From contig CALVLT010000007.1 in NCBI GenBank assembly GCA_944340905.1, positions 1-64,000 on the forward strand: a DNA stretch of 64,000 nt, in the 5' to 3' direction. This document shows, piece by piece, positions 46,216-54,606 of the stretch. Under the pieces are notes generated by a model that had not been told where the DNA came from, ran no database searches, and saw only the letters and a list, made by a program, of their open reading frames with translations. How positions within the stretch are numbered: position 1 is the stretch's first letter; each line of letters begins with the position of its first letter. The stretch is from an uncultured Clostridia bacterium. GTDB lineage: Bacteria; Bacillota; Clostridia; Christensenellales; Borkfalkiaceae. The position numbers were made by a program, and so were the translations under genes.

Positions 46216-47486
46216 AAGAACGCGAACAGCAGCCTGCGGCGGATTTCACCCGTCCCTATCCCGTGTTCACGCCCGAAATGAAGGCGACGCACACCATCCT
46301 CATCCCCGACATGCTCCCCTGGCACTTCGATCTGCTCGTGCACGTCATGCAGCGCTCGGGCTACAAGGTGGAGGTGCTCCACAACGAGGGGCGCGCCGTC
46401 ATCGACGAGGGACTCAAACACGTGCACAACGACACCTGCTTTCCCGCGCTGTGCGTCATCGGGCAGTACCTCGACGCCTTAAAGAGCGGAAAGTACGACC
46501 CCGACCGCACCGCTGTGCTCATCACGCAGTCGGGCGGCGGCTGCCGTGCGAGCAACTATATCCCGCTCATCCGCAAGGCGATGGCGGCGGAATTTCCCAA
46601 AGTCCCCGTGCTGTCGCTCAACTTTTCGGGGCTGGAGAAGGGAAACAGTTTGCAGCTTTCTCTGGGCGATTTTATCAAACTTGCCTATGCCATCTTCTAC
46701 GGCGACCTCATCATGACCTGTTACAACCAGACCAAGCCGTATGAAAAGGAGCAGGGCAGTTCGGCGCGCGTGCGCGCGCAGTGCGTGGAGAAGATGAAGG
46801 CGGCGCTCGACGACGGCAGCTATAAGCGTCTCAAAAAATGCACAACGTATCTGTTAAATGCGTTCGCCGCCGTCGCCGTCACGGGCGAAAGAAAGATCAA
46901 GGTGGGCATCGTCGGAGAAATTTACGTCAAGTATTCCCCGCTCGGCAACTCCCATCTGGAGGACTTTCTGCTCTCGGAGGGGTGCGAACCCGTCGTTCCC
47001 GCCCTGATGGACTTCATTCTGTACTGCGTCATCAACAACGTCAACGATGCCAGGCGCTACCACAAGGGCAGAAAGACGGCGTGGCTGTTCGCCATCGTCT
47101 ACCGGTGGCTGTACCGCAGGCAGAGGCGCATCATTGCGCTCATGAAAAAGCAGGGCAGGTTTGAGGCGCTGCACGACTTCGAGCATCTCAGGGAATTTGC
47201 CGACAAGGTCATCGATCAGGGCGTGAAGATGGGGGAGGGCTGGCTCATTCCCGCCGAGATGGCGGCGCTCGCCCAGTCGGGTACGGAGAATATCGTCTGC
47301 GCGCAGCCGTTCGGCTGCCTTCCCAACCACATTGCGGGCAAGGGCGCGGTGCGCGCGGTCAAGGCGCTGTTTGCGAACGCGAACATCGTGCCCGTGGACT
47401 ACGACCCCTCCGCCACGCGCGTCAACCAGGAAAACCGCATCAAGCTCATGCTCGCCACCGCCCGCGAGAACGCACGGGCAAAGTGA
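46212..47486 (+). CDS. acyl-CoA dehydratase activase-related protein (part 2)
   Basis: A 424-residue protein that continues what is often the C-terminal third of a single approximately 1400-residue activase. Recognisable pieces are HVHNDTCFPALCVIGQYLDAL, ITQSGGGCRASNYIPLIRKA, GEIYVKYSPLGNSHLEDFL, and IVCAQPFGCLPNHIAGKG near the end. Conserved cysteines at these points may bind an iron-sulfur cluster. The start overlaps the preceding stop (ATGA) with GGGGAGG upstream. It should form a complex with the preceding protein. Confidence 0.78.
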   Translation: MKEREQQPAADFTRPYPVFTPEMKATHTILIPDMLPWHFDLLVHVMQRSGYKVEVLHNEGRAVIDEGLKHVHNDTCFPALCVIGQYLDALKSGKYDPDRTAVLITQSGGGCRASNYIPLIRKAMAAEFPKVPVLSLNFSGLEKGNSLQLSLGDFIKLAYAIFYGDLIMTCYNQTKPYEKEQGSSARVRAQCVEKMKAALDDGSYKRLKKCTTYLLNAFAAVAVTGERKIKVGIVGEIYVKYSPLGNSHLEDFLLSEGCEPVVPALMDFILYCVINNVNDARRYHKGRKTAWLFAIVYRWLYRRQRRIIALMKKQGRFEALHDFEHLREFADKVIDQGVKMGEGWLIPAEMAALAQSGTENIVCAQPFGCLPNHIAGKGAVRAVKALFANANIVPVDYDPSATRVNQENRIKLMLATARENARAK

Positions 47487-47530
47487 GCGAAGAAGTTCTC
47501 ATTTGCAAAAAATCGGTGAAGTTCGGAAAT

Positions 47531-47566
47531 TGCCTGCGGCAGAGGTCTGCCGCAGGCATGTTTTTA
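47531..47566 (+). terminator. terminator of the activase operon
   Basis: TGCCTGCGGCAGA and TCTGCCGCAGGCA are exact complements with a GG turn, followed by TGTTTTTAT. Confidence 0.88.
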
Positions 47567-47689
47567 TCGCGGACAGGAAGTTATAGGCGATTTTCTGCAC
47601 ATACCCCGCCCGTTTTGTCATGCAATTGTAACGCAGCTGTAAAATAAGTGTAAAATCTTTTCCGGCGGCGCAAATACATGCCGCGCGTC

Positions 47690-47718
47690 TTGACAAGTTG
47701 CGCAAAAAAGTTTACAAT
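47690..47718 (+). promoter_or_regulatory. promoter of pfkA
   Basis: TTGACA (47690-47695), 17 bp, TACAAT (47713-47718), 21 bp before the start. Confidence 0.85.
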
Positions 47719-47739
47719 GGAACGCGGAGGAGAGAGACC

Positions 47740-48813
47740 ATGAAATTCGGAATTTTGACGAGCGGAGGGGACTGCGCGGGTCTGAACGCGGTCATCCGCG
47801 CCATCGGGCTGTACCTGGAACGCAATGTGAAGAATGCGGAGATCGTCGGCATTCCCGACGGATACGGCGGACTCATCCGCGGGGAGAGCTATCCCCTGAG
47901 GCATGAGGACTTTGAGGACATCCTGCCGCTGGGGGGCACCATTCTGCGCACCACGCGCCAGCCCTTCAAAAAGATGACCGTTCCCGAGGAGGGCGGCACG
48001 CGCCTTTCCAGAATGCTTGCCAACTATAAAAAGATGGGGCTGGACTGCCTGTTCACGCTGGGCGGCGCGGGCACGCACAAGACGGCGGCGCTGCTCTCAA
48101 TGGAGGGATGCAACGTCATCGGCGTTCCCAAGACCATCGACAACGACATCTACGGCACGGACGTCACCTTCGGGTTCCGCACGGCGGTGGAGGTGGTGAC
48201 GGACGCGTTCGACCGCATCGCCACGACGGCGGCCAGCCATTCGCGCATCATGCTCGTGGAGGTGATGGGGAACAAGGCGGGGTGGCTGACGCTGCATTCC
48301 GGCATCGCCGCGGGCGCGCACATGATCCTCATTCCCGAGATCCCCTTCGACCTCGATGCGGTGTGTGACTTTCTTGCGGCGCGGCTGGCGGCGGGGGAGC
48401 GCACGGCGATGGTCGCCGTTGCCGAGGGCGCGGCGCTCGCCTCCGAGGTCAAGTTCAAAAAGGAACAGCGCGCCTTTGTGCGCACGGCGCTGGGCGAGAG
48501 CACGGTGACGCGCCACCTTGCCGAGGTCATCGGGCAGCGCACGGGCGCGGAGACGCGCTACAGCGTGCTGGGCTATCTGCAGCGGGGCGGTTCTCCCTGC
48601 GCGTACGACAGGCTGCTGTGTTCGCGGCTGGGCGGCTATGCGGCGCAGCTCGCCGCCGAGGGCAGGTTCGGCGTCACGGCGGCGGTCGCGGGCGGCAGGA
48701 TCACCTTCAATGCGCTTGCCGACGTTGCGGGCAAGTATAAATTCGTCGACCCGCAGGGCGACGACGTGCGCTTTGCGCGCAGCATCGGCATTTCCTTCGG
48801 GGACAGAGCATAA
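47740..48813 (+). CDS. pfkA: 6-phosphofructokinase
   Basis: A 357-residue kinase that makes fructose-1,6-bisphosphate. FGILTSGGDCAGLNAVIRAI is the N-terminal nucleotide loop, PKTIDNDIYGTD holds the catalytic Asp region, and EVMGNKAGWLTL and LGYLQRGG are the sugar-phosphate sites. The second donor motif reads LGGAGTHKTA; the usual metal-binding Asp of GGDG is Ala here. Gly rather than Asp at the next key position and Lys in PKTIDND is a mixed ATP/PPi signature, so the phosphoryl donor is uncertain. The start at 47740 has GGAGGAGAGA; the extension to 47698 overlaps the promoter. Followed 36 bp later by ppx. Confidence 0.87.
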   Translation: MKFGILTSGGDCAGLNAVIRAIGLYLERNVKNAEIVGIPDGYGGLIRGESYPLRHEDFEDILPLGGTILRTTRQPFKKMTVPEEGGTRLSRMLANYKKMGLDCLFTLGGAGTHKTAALLSMEGCNVIGVPKTIDNDIYGTDVTFGFRTAVEVVTDAFDRIATTAASHSRIMLVEVMGNKAGWLTLHSGIAAGAHMILIPEIPFDLDAVCDFLAARLAAGERTAMVAVAEGAALASEVKFKKEQRAFVRTALGESTVTRHLAEVIGQRTGAETRYSVLGYLQRGGSPCAYDRLLCSRLGGYAAQLAAEGRFGVTAAVAGGRITFNALADVAGKYKFVDPQGDDVRFARSIGISFGDRA

Positions 48814-48849
48814 AATACCGTCAAACGGTTTTGAAATAAGGAGAAAAAT

Positions 48850-50136
48850 ATGAAATATTCGGTCATCGACATCAGCTCGAGCAGCATCTCCATGATCGTT
48901 GCGGCAAAGGAGGGGGACAAGGCGGAGGTCGTGTTCAAGGAGCGCGCCTCCCTCTCCCTCGTGCACTATCTGGAGGAGGGCGCGCTGTCCGCGCGCGGCA
49001 CGCAGAAGCTCACGGAGATGCTCGCCCGTTTCAAGGAGACGGGCGCGGAACTGGGCGTGGAGCGCTGCTATCTCATTGCAACGGCGGCGCTGCGCCACGT
49101 GAAGAACTTCGACGAAGTCGCCAAAGAGGTGTTCTGGACGACGGGGCTGACCGTCAACCTCATCGACGGCGCCACCGAGGCGTACTGCGACTATGTGGCG
49201 AACCTCTACTACGGCACGTACGAGCGGTCCGTCCTCATCGACCTCGGCGGCAAGAGCATCGAGATCTGCGACCTTTCCAAGACGAGCAAGGAGGAGATGA
49301 TGTGCTTTTCCTTCGGCCTGCTCGATCTGTACCGCAAGTTCGTCTCCAACATCTACCCCGATGAGAAGGAGGCGAAGGAGATCAAGCGGTATGTGCGGGA
49401 GAAGTTCGACCGCGCCGGCCTGCCCCGCGAGGGGGTGTACTCCACCGCCGTCCTCGTCGGCGCAACGGCGGGGGCGATCTACGATATTTACGCGGAGTTC
49501 TCCGATGAACGCGGCACGGACGGCGTAAAGACCATCCGCCGCAAGAAGTTCAAAAAGCTGGTCTCCCACCTGCTCGAAGGGGAGGACCGCTCCCGCCTCA
49601 TCCTCAACAATGCGCCCGAAAAGCTCTACCTCATCGGCTCCGCCGTCATCGTCTTAAAACACCTGTTCAAGCGCTTTGACGTGGAGAACATCGTCGTGAG
49701 CGAGCGCGGCGTCAAGGAAGGATACCTGCAGCTCGTGCTCGAGGGCAGGGAGACGGGCGCGTATTATGACTTTGTGAGCAACACGTCGGACGGGGTGGCG
49801 CGCAGCCTTCCCGCCTCGGAGCGCGGCGGGGAAAAGCGCAAAAAGTCCGCCGCAAAAACCAAAAAGCCTGCGGCCAAAGGAACGGGGAAGGCGTCCGCGC
49901 AGGCGGCGCAGGGGCAGGCGCCCGCGCCCGCCAAAAAGCGTGGCAGACCCAAAAAGACGGAACAGCCCGCACCCGTGTCCGAGGTTATACCGCAGGCGGC
50001 GCAGGAGCAGGCGCCCATGCCCGCGAAAAAGCGGGGACGGCCCAAAAAGGCGGAACATCCCGCACCCGTGTCCGCAGATGCACCGCAGGAGACGGCAGAC
50101 GGGGCAGCCATGTCCGAAGGCGCTCCCGAAGAATAA
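48850..50136 (+). CDS. ppx: exopolyphosphatase (Ppx/GppA) with AT-hook-like tail
   Basis: A 428-residue protein. Residues 1-315 are a Ppx/GppA actin-fold phosphatase (DISSSSISMIVAA, ATAALRHVKN, DLGGKSIEICDL, LYLIGSAVIVLKHL, VSERGVKEGYL). The conserved Asn-Ser of the first loop reads SSSS. Residues about 325-428 are a Lys/Pro/Ala-rich disordered tail containing KKRGRPKK twice (362-369 and 393-400), each in an AKKRGRPKK setting, like an AT-hook that binds the DNA minor groove. The tail may bind DNA or the polyphosphate substrate. It starts behind AAGGAG and is 18 bp before ppk, so the two make and break polyphosphate. A small hairpin ending TTTT follows pfkA and could partly separate them. Confidence 0.85.
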   Translation: MKYSVIDISSSSISMIVAAKEGDKAEVVFKERASLSLVHYLEEGALSARGTQKLTEMLARFKETGAELGVERCYLIATAALRHVKNFDEVAKEVFWTTGLTVNLIDGATEAYCDYVANLYYGTYERSVLIDLGGKSIEICDLSKTSKEEMMCFSFGLLDLYRKFVSNIYPDEKEAKEIKRYVREKFDRAGLPREGVYSTAVLVGATAGAIYDIYAEFSDERGTDGVKTIRRKKFKKLVSHLLEGEDRSRLILNNAPEKLYLIGSAVIVLKHLFKRFDVENIVVSERGVKEGYLQLVLEGRETGAYYDFVSNTSDGVARSLPASERGGEKRKKSAAKTKKPAAKGTGKASAQAAQGQAPAPAKKRGRPKKTEQPAPVSEVIPQAAQEQAPMPAKKRGRPKKAEHPAPVSADAPQETADGAAMSEGAPEE

Positions 50137-50154
50137 TTCACAAGAGGCGATCCT

Positions 50155-52239
50155 ATGATTAAGGAATTTTCCATCCCCCAGAAGGTACGCAAAAAGTTTA
50201 TCCGCGGCATCTACGTCAACCGCGAATACAGCTGGCTGCTTTTCAACAAGCGCGTGCTCGATCAGTCGGTGGACCTCACCAACCCGCTCCTGGAGCGCTG
50301 CAAGTTTTTGTCCATCTTCACTTCCAACCTCGACGAATTTTACATGGTGCGCGTGGGCAGCCTCGTCAACGAAAATCTCACCGAACCGGACGAGACGGAG
50401 AACAAGACGCAGCTCACGGCGGCAAAGCAGCTGGACGGCATTGCCGAGGTCACGCGCAGGCTGTACGAGGCGCGCACCGTCTGCTATAACGCCCTGCGCA
50501 AGGAACTGTCGGCAAACGGCGTCAAGATTTTGCGCGCATCCGACCTCACGCCCCGCCAGACGGAGGAATGCAGGCAGATCTTCCTGCGGCACGTGCTGCC
50601 CCTGCTCTCTTTGATGGTGCTGGACGCCAAGCATCCCCTGATGCAGTTCGAGAACAAGCGCGGCTATCTTCTGTGCCAGCTGGAAAAGGACGGGCGGCGC
50701 ATGATCGGCGTGGTGACGTTCAACCCCTCGCTCGATCGGCTGTACCGCCTGAGCGGAGAAAAGAAGGTGCGCCTCATCCCGCTCGAAGAGCTGGTGCGCC
50801 TGTTCGCCAAGGTCGCCTTCACGGGCTACACGGTGAGCGATCAGATGTTGCTGCGCGTCACGCGCAACGCCGATTTCGACACGGCGATCGACGATACCGA
50901 CCTCGAGCGCGACTTCACGCAGATCATGAAACAGCGCGTGGAATCGCGCGCCCGCATGGGCATCGTCCGCCTCGAGGTGGACAGGGCGGATTCCAAACTG
51001 AAGGACTTTGTGCTGAAGGTTTTGCGCCTCAGCCCGAAGTTCTGCTTTACGGACGAGCGATTCTTCGACTATAAATTTTTGTTCTCCGTCGGCAACTATC
51101 TTCCCCGCGAGGCTGCGGCAAAGCTCAAATACCCGCCCTTCAAGGGGGCGATCCCGCCCAAGGTCGCGGCGGCACCCTCGCTCATCGACTTGATCTCGGC
51201 ACAGGACGTCTTTTTGTCCTATCCGTATGACAGCATGGACCCCGTCGTCAACCTTCTGGAGGAGTGCTCCAAGGATGAGCGGGTCAGCTCCATTATGATC
51301 ACCATTTACCGCCTGGCGCATCATTCGCGCATAGCGGAACTTCTGTGCCGCGCCGCCGAAAACGGCAAGCAGGTGACGGTGGTCATCGAACTGTGCGCAA
51401 GGTTCGACGAGGAGAACAACCTCTACTTCGCGGGCAAGCTGCAGGAGGCGGGCTGCACCATCATCTACGGCATGGAAAATTACAAGGTGCACTCCAAGAT
51501 CATCTCCATCGTCCTCAAAGAGGGGGAGGAGCTGCGCTACATCACGCACCTTGGCACGGGCAATTACAACGAATCCACCTCCCGCCAGTATACCGATCTC
51601 AACATCCTGACGGCGGACAAGGAGATCGGGGAGGACGCCGTGGCGTTTTTCCGCAACGTCGCCATCTGCAATACCGATTTCACCTACGAGCGGCTGCTCG
51701 TCGCGCCCAAGACGCTCAAGAGCGGGCTGATCAAATGCATCGACCGCGAGATCGAAAAGGCGAAGGCGGGGAAGGAGGGCTATATCCTCGCCAAGATGAA
51801 TTCGCTCACCGACAAGGAGATCATCGATAAATTCGTCGAGGCGAGCGAGGCGGGCGTCAGGATCGAGCTCATCGTGCGCGGCATCTGCTGCCTGCTGCCC
51901 GGCGTGGCGGGCAAGACGGAACATATCCGCGTCGTCAGTATCGTCGGAAGGTTCCTGGAGCACTCGCGCGTCTATTCCTTCGGAAAGGGGGAGGAGCGCA
52001 TCATGTACATCTCGAGCGCCGACCTCATGACGCGCAACACCGATAAGCGCGTGGAGATCGCCGCCCCCGTGCTGGATACGCGCATCGCGGAGCGCATCGA
52101 CGGCATTTTGCAGACCATGCTTTCCGACAATGTCAAGGCGCGCAAGCTGTGCGCGGACGGGGAATACCGCCGCGTGGACACGCTGGGCGATGCGCTCGAC
52201 GCGCAGGAGGCGTTCCTCGCGCAGGCGGAAAAGGCGTAA
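50155..52239 (+). CDS. ppk: polyphosphate kinase 1
   Basis: A 694-residue enzyme that reversibly polymerises the gamma-phosphate of ATP into polyphosphate. The N-terminal helical domain starts YVNREYSWLLFNKRV and LSIFTSNLDEFYMVRV. The phospholipase-D-like catalytic halves contain the phosphorylated His446 (YKVHSKI; E. coli His435) and His603 (LEHSRVYSF; E. coli His592), plus LGTGNYNESTSRQYTD. Length is normal. The start has GAGGCGATCC upstream and lies 18 bp after ppx, so co-transcribed with it. Roles in stress and sporulation energy stores are known for the family. Confidence 0.93.
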   Translation: MIKEFSIPQKVRKKFIRGIYVNREYSWLLFNKRVLDQSVDLTNPLLERCKFLSIFTSNLDEFYMVRVGSLVNENLTEPDETENKTQLTAAKQLDGIAEVTRRLYEARTVCYNALRKELSANGVKILRASDLTPRQTEECRQIFLRHVLPLLSLMVLDAKHPLMQFENKRGYLLCQLEKDGRRMIGVVTFNPSLDRLYRLSGEKKVRLIPLEELVRLFAKVAFTGYTVSDQMLLRVTRNADFDTAIDDTDLERDFTQIMKQRVESRARMGIVRLEVDRADSKLKDFVLKVLRLSPKFCFTDERFFDYKFLFSVGNYLPREAAAKLKYPPFKGAIPPKVAAAPSLIDLISAQDVFLSYPYDSMDPVVNLLEECSKDERVSSIMITIYRLAHHSRIAELLCRAAENGKQVTVVIELCARFDEENNLYFAGKLQEAGCTIIYGMENYKVHSKIISIVLKEGEELRYITHLGTGNYNESTSRQYTDLNILTADKEIGEDAVAFFRNVAICNTDFTYERLLVAPKTLKSGLIKCIDREIEKAKAGKEGYILAKMNSLTDKEIIDKFVEASEAGVRIELIVRGICCLLPGVAGKTEHIRVVSIVGRFLEHSRVYSFGKGEERIMYISSADLMTRNTDKRVEIAAPVLDTRIAERIDGILQTMLSDNVKARKLCADGEYRRVDTLGDALDAQEAFLAQAEKA

Positions 52240-52255
52240 AGGCGTTTTGCAGGCA

Positions 52256-52303
52256 AAAAGGCTTCCCCTTGGGGGAAGCTGTCGCCGAAGGCGACTGATG
52301 AGG
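52256..52303. repeat. short intergenic repeat hairpin
   Basis: GCTTCCCCTTGGGGGAAGC forms a stem, followed by GTCGCCGAAGGCGAC and TGATGAGGGG. Related CTCCCTC/GAGGGAG blocks occur at 28117 and 61587. It may terminate ppk but lacks a T-run. Confidence 0.5.
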
Positions 52304-52334
52304 GGCCGTACAAAAACAAACATTTACGATCCAC

Positions 52335-52367
52335 AAAAAAAGGGCTGCACCGTGAGATGCAGCCCTT
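52335..52367 (-). terminator. terminator of the 6S RNA
   Basis: On the minus strand AAGGGCTGCA pairs with TGCAGCCCTT over 10 bp, with an 8-base loop and TTTTTTT following. Confidence 0.85.
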
Positions 52368-52562
52368 ATGTTTTCCAAAAAAGACATCCGCCTGTGCCGC
52401 AGCGCAAAAAATGGTGAACCCGCTTCTCGCAGGTGGGTGCAATGCGCAGGGGCATCAGACTTTCCGTATTCCGGTACAGACCTTGCCTATCCCCTTCGAC
52501 AAACGCTCCCGTAACATCTTTGTGGATTCCGCTTGATTTGCGCTCCGAACACCGCAGGTGTC
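52335..52562 (-). ncRNA. ssrS: 6S RNA
   Basis: A leftward non-coding transcript of about 228 bases with its own promoter and terminator. It carries features of Gram-positive 6S RNA: CTGCGGTGTTCG near the 5' end, GCACCCACCTGC with GCGGGTTCACC in the 3' half, and CTGCGGCACAGGCGG near the 3' end. AGCGCAAA on the 5' side and TTTGCGCT on the 3' side are exactly complementary, with further complementary pieces outside (for example GACA with TGTC), which gives the closing stem around a central bubble. 6S RNA mimics an open promoter and holds sigma-A RNA polymerase in stationary phase. The call is by eye; a covariance-model search would settle it. Confidence 0.72.
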
Positions 52563-52568
52563 ATATAC

Positions 52569-52597
52569 AGTATAGCACGCCGCTTGAAAAAATGCAA
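52569..52597 (-). promoter_or_regulatory. promoter of the 6S RNA
   Basis: Minus strand TTGCAT (52592-52597), 17 bp, TATACT (52569-52574). Transcription would start near 52562. Confidence 0.75.
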
Positions 52598-52638
52598 CTG
52601 CACGGCGCAGGAAAGATGCGGAAAATCTTCGCGCCCTG

Positions 52639-53445
52639 TTATCTGGTTGCCTCCGCCTCCAGTTCGCACAGGAAGGGGTAGATCTCGCGCTCGTAGTTGA
52701 GTCCGTACTTTCTGTCCGTCACCTCCCTTTGGGTGCGCACAATGGCGCGGTAGCAGAACTGCGCCGTCAGGGTGAGCGCGCGCTCCAGGCTCAGCCCGCG
52801 CATGAGGCACCCGCAGAATGCCGAGGCGAACACGTCGCCCGCGCCGTGGAAGGAACCCTCCACGCAGGGAATGGGCATCCGCTTTTCGCCGTTCTCCGAA
52901 TAATAGATGTAGTAGCCGTCCCCCGCGTTGGCGCCCGTAATGACGGGGTGGGGGCAGACTTTGCCAAGCTGCGTAAGCGCCGCGGAGAAATCGCGCGTGC
53001 CCGTCAGCAGGTAGCTCTCCGTCTCGTTGGGCAGGATGTAGTCCGCCTCGGCGCACAGGGAGAGCATCTCCTTGGCGAACACATCGTCAAATCCCTTGTA
53101 AAAGGCGAAGTTATCCCCCAGAACGGGGTCCACCACAAAGGTGCCGCCCTCCTTCAGGAAGCGCCGCCTGACCTCCCTGACAAAGGCGATCTGCGCACGG
53201 CTGCCCAGATAGCCGCTGTAGATGAGGTCGTATTTCAGCCCCAGCGTCTCCCAGTGGGCGCAGATCTTTTGCATTTCGCCGTCCAGGGGCAGAAAGGTGT
53301 AGCCCGTAAATCCGCCCGTGTGGGTGGAGAGCAGGGCGGTGGGCAGAATGTCGCAGGTCACGCCGCACGCCGTGAGGACGGGCAGGGCGACGGTGAGCGA
53401 GCATTTTCCCACGCAGGAAATGTCGTTGACGGCAAGCACGCGCAT
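52639..53445 (-). CDS. pyridoxine/pyridoxal kinase, PdxK/PdxY type
   Basis: A 268-residue ribokinase-like enzyme that phosphorylates B6 vitamers to pyridoxal-5-phosphate precursors. VNDISCVGKCSLTVALPVLT at the start, LLSTHTGGFTGY, VVDPVLGDN, LPNETESYLLTG and the catalytic motif FHGAGDVFAS are all typical. The start at 53445 has AAGGAGCC upstream; the longer frame crosses its promoter and is rejected. It has its own consensus promoter and is divergent to the ZIP transporter. The 6S RNA lies just downstream on the same strand. Confidence 0.86.
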   Translation of the reverse strand: MRVLAVNDISCVGKCSLTVALPVLTACGVTCDILPTALLSTHTGGFTGYTFLPLDGEMQKICAHWETLGLKYDLIYSGYLGSRAQIAFVREVRRRFLKEGGTFVVDPVLGDNFAFYKGFDDVFAKEMLSLCAEADYILPNETESYLLTGTRDFSAALTQLGKVCPHPVITGANAGDGYYIYYSENGEKRMPIPCVEGSFHGAGDVFASAFCGCLMRGLSLERALTLTAQFCYRAIVRTQREVTDRKYGLNYEREIYPFLCELEAEATR

Positions 53446-53478
53446 CGTGAAAGGCTCCTTGGAAAAAAGTTGTCTCGG

Positions 53479-53507
53479 ATTATACGCCTTTCGCGCCCGT
53501 TTGTCAA
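53479..53507 (-). promoter_or_regulatory. promoter of the pyridoxine-kinase gene
   Basis: Minus strand TTGACA (53502-53507), 17 bp, TATAAT (53479-53484): perfect consensus. Confidence 0.9.
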
Positions 53508-53566
53508 CAGTTCGGTATGCCGCGCAGAAAAAATCCGCAAAATATTGCAAAGGCGTCTGCAAACAA

Positions 53567-53595
53567 TATACAAGGCGGGCGGAACGTGGTATAAT
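53567..53595 (+). promoter_or_regulatory. promoter of the ZIP transporter gene
   Basis: TATACA (53567-53572), 17 bp, TATAAT (53590-53595), 67 bp before the start. Confidence 0.6.
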
Positions 53596-53662
53596 CATAA
53601 GGTACGCATCATGGGCACGCCGCAAGGCGCCGCGACGCGCGGAAGATCACAAAGGAGAAATT

Positions 53663-54532
53663 ATGGATCCCTTCTTGTATGTCGTCATCCTCACCGCCAT
53701 TGCGGGCGTGGGCGGGACGGGGCTGGGCGGCTTGATCGGCGTTCTGTTCACCCGCAATTCGGAAAAGCTCGTCAGCCTGCTTTTAAGCTTTGCGGGCGGG
53801 GTGATGCTGTGCATCGTCTGCCTCGATCTGATGTCGGATGCGCTCAATCAGGCGCCGGGCGAGGTCTGGAACGTCTTTCTCGTCATCGGCATGACGGCGG
53901 TGGGGTTCGGCGTCATCTACCTGCTCAACGCGGTCATCGATAAACAGACCAATCCCGAGGTCAAGCACATCGACAAGGAGCACCCCAAGACGGCAGACCA
54001 GCTCTCCGAACTCATCCACAGCGACCACTACGAGGAGCACAAGAAGGAGTATGAACAGACGGGGCGGCAGAAATCCCGCCGCCAGCTCTTCATGGCGGGG
54101 CTTGTCATGGCGTTCGCGATCGCGCTGCACAACTTTCCCGAGGGCATGGTCATCGGGGCGTCCTATGCAAGCGACGTGGTAAGCGGCGGCGTGGGCAGCC
54201 TTGCCGTAGCCATCGTCATCGGCCTGCACAACGTGCCGGAGGGCATGTCCGTCGCCGTGCCCCTTGCGGCGGGCGGCATGAAGAAGTGGAAGGCGACCCT
54301 CATCACGGCAGTCACGGGCGCGCCCACCATCCTCGGCGCCATTGTCGGCTATTCCCTCGGCGCGATCAGCCCGGTCTGGCTCACCGTTTCTCTGAGCTTT
54401 GCCAGCGGGGCGATGCTGTACGTCGTATTCGGTGAACTGCTCCCCGAATCCATCCTCATGTGGCGCTCCAAGGCGCCCGCGATCGCCATGCTCGCGGGGC
54501 TTTTGGTGGGCGTGCTCATCCTGTTTCTCTGA
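53663..54532 (+). CDS. ZIP-family metal transporter
   Basis: A 289-residue inner-membrane metal importer (zinc, iron or manganese). Eight hydrophobic helices are visible with the two transport motifs IALHNFPEGMVIG and IGLHNVPEGMSVA in helices 4 and 5. A His/Glu/Lys-rich cytoplasmic loop (about 93-140, IHSDHYEEHKKEYEQ) may bind metal as a sensor. The start at 53663 follows AAAGGAG; the longer open frame crosses the divergent promoters and is rejected. No metal-responsive operator is evident. Confidence 0.88.
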   Translation: MDPFLYVVILTAIAGVGGTGLGGLIGVLFTRNSEKLVSLLLSFAGGVMLCIVCLDLMSDALNQAPGEVWNVFLVIGMTAVGFGVIYLLNAVIDKQTNPEVKHIDKEHPKTADQLSELIHSDHYEEHKKEYEQTGRQKSRRQLFMAGLVMAFAIALHNFPEGMVIGASYASDVVSGGVGSLAVAIVIGLHNVPEGMSVAVPLAAGGMKKWKATLITAVTGAPTILGAIVGYSLGAISPVWLTVSLSFASGAMLYVVFGELLPESILMWRSKAPAIAMLAGLLVGVLILFL

Positions 54533-54565
54533 AGGGGGCGCAGACAAGATTATGTTGCATTATGC

Positions 54566-54606
54566 CGCGCGGCGGCGGCCGATTGGTCGCCGCCGCGCGT
54601 TTTTTA
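54566..54606. terminator. terminator of the ZIP gene
   Basis: CGCGCGGCGGCG and CGCCGCCGCGCG pair perfectly over 12 bp with a 10-base loop, followed by seven Ts. It reaches the last codon of the convergent AraC gene. Confidence 0.9.

Noticed and set aside
52639..53625. Longer pyridoxine-kinase start at 53625
   Set aside because: It would include the consensus promoter at 53479-53507. The start at 53445 has its own ribosome site and matches the family.
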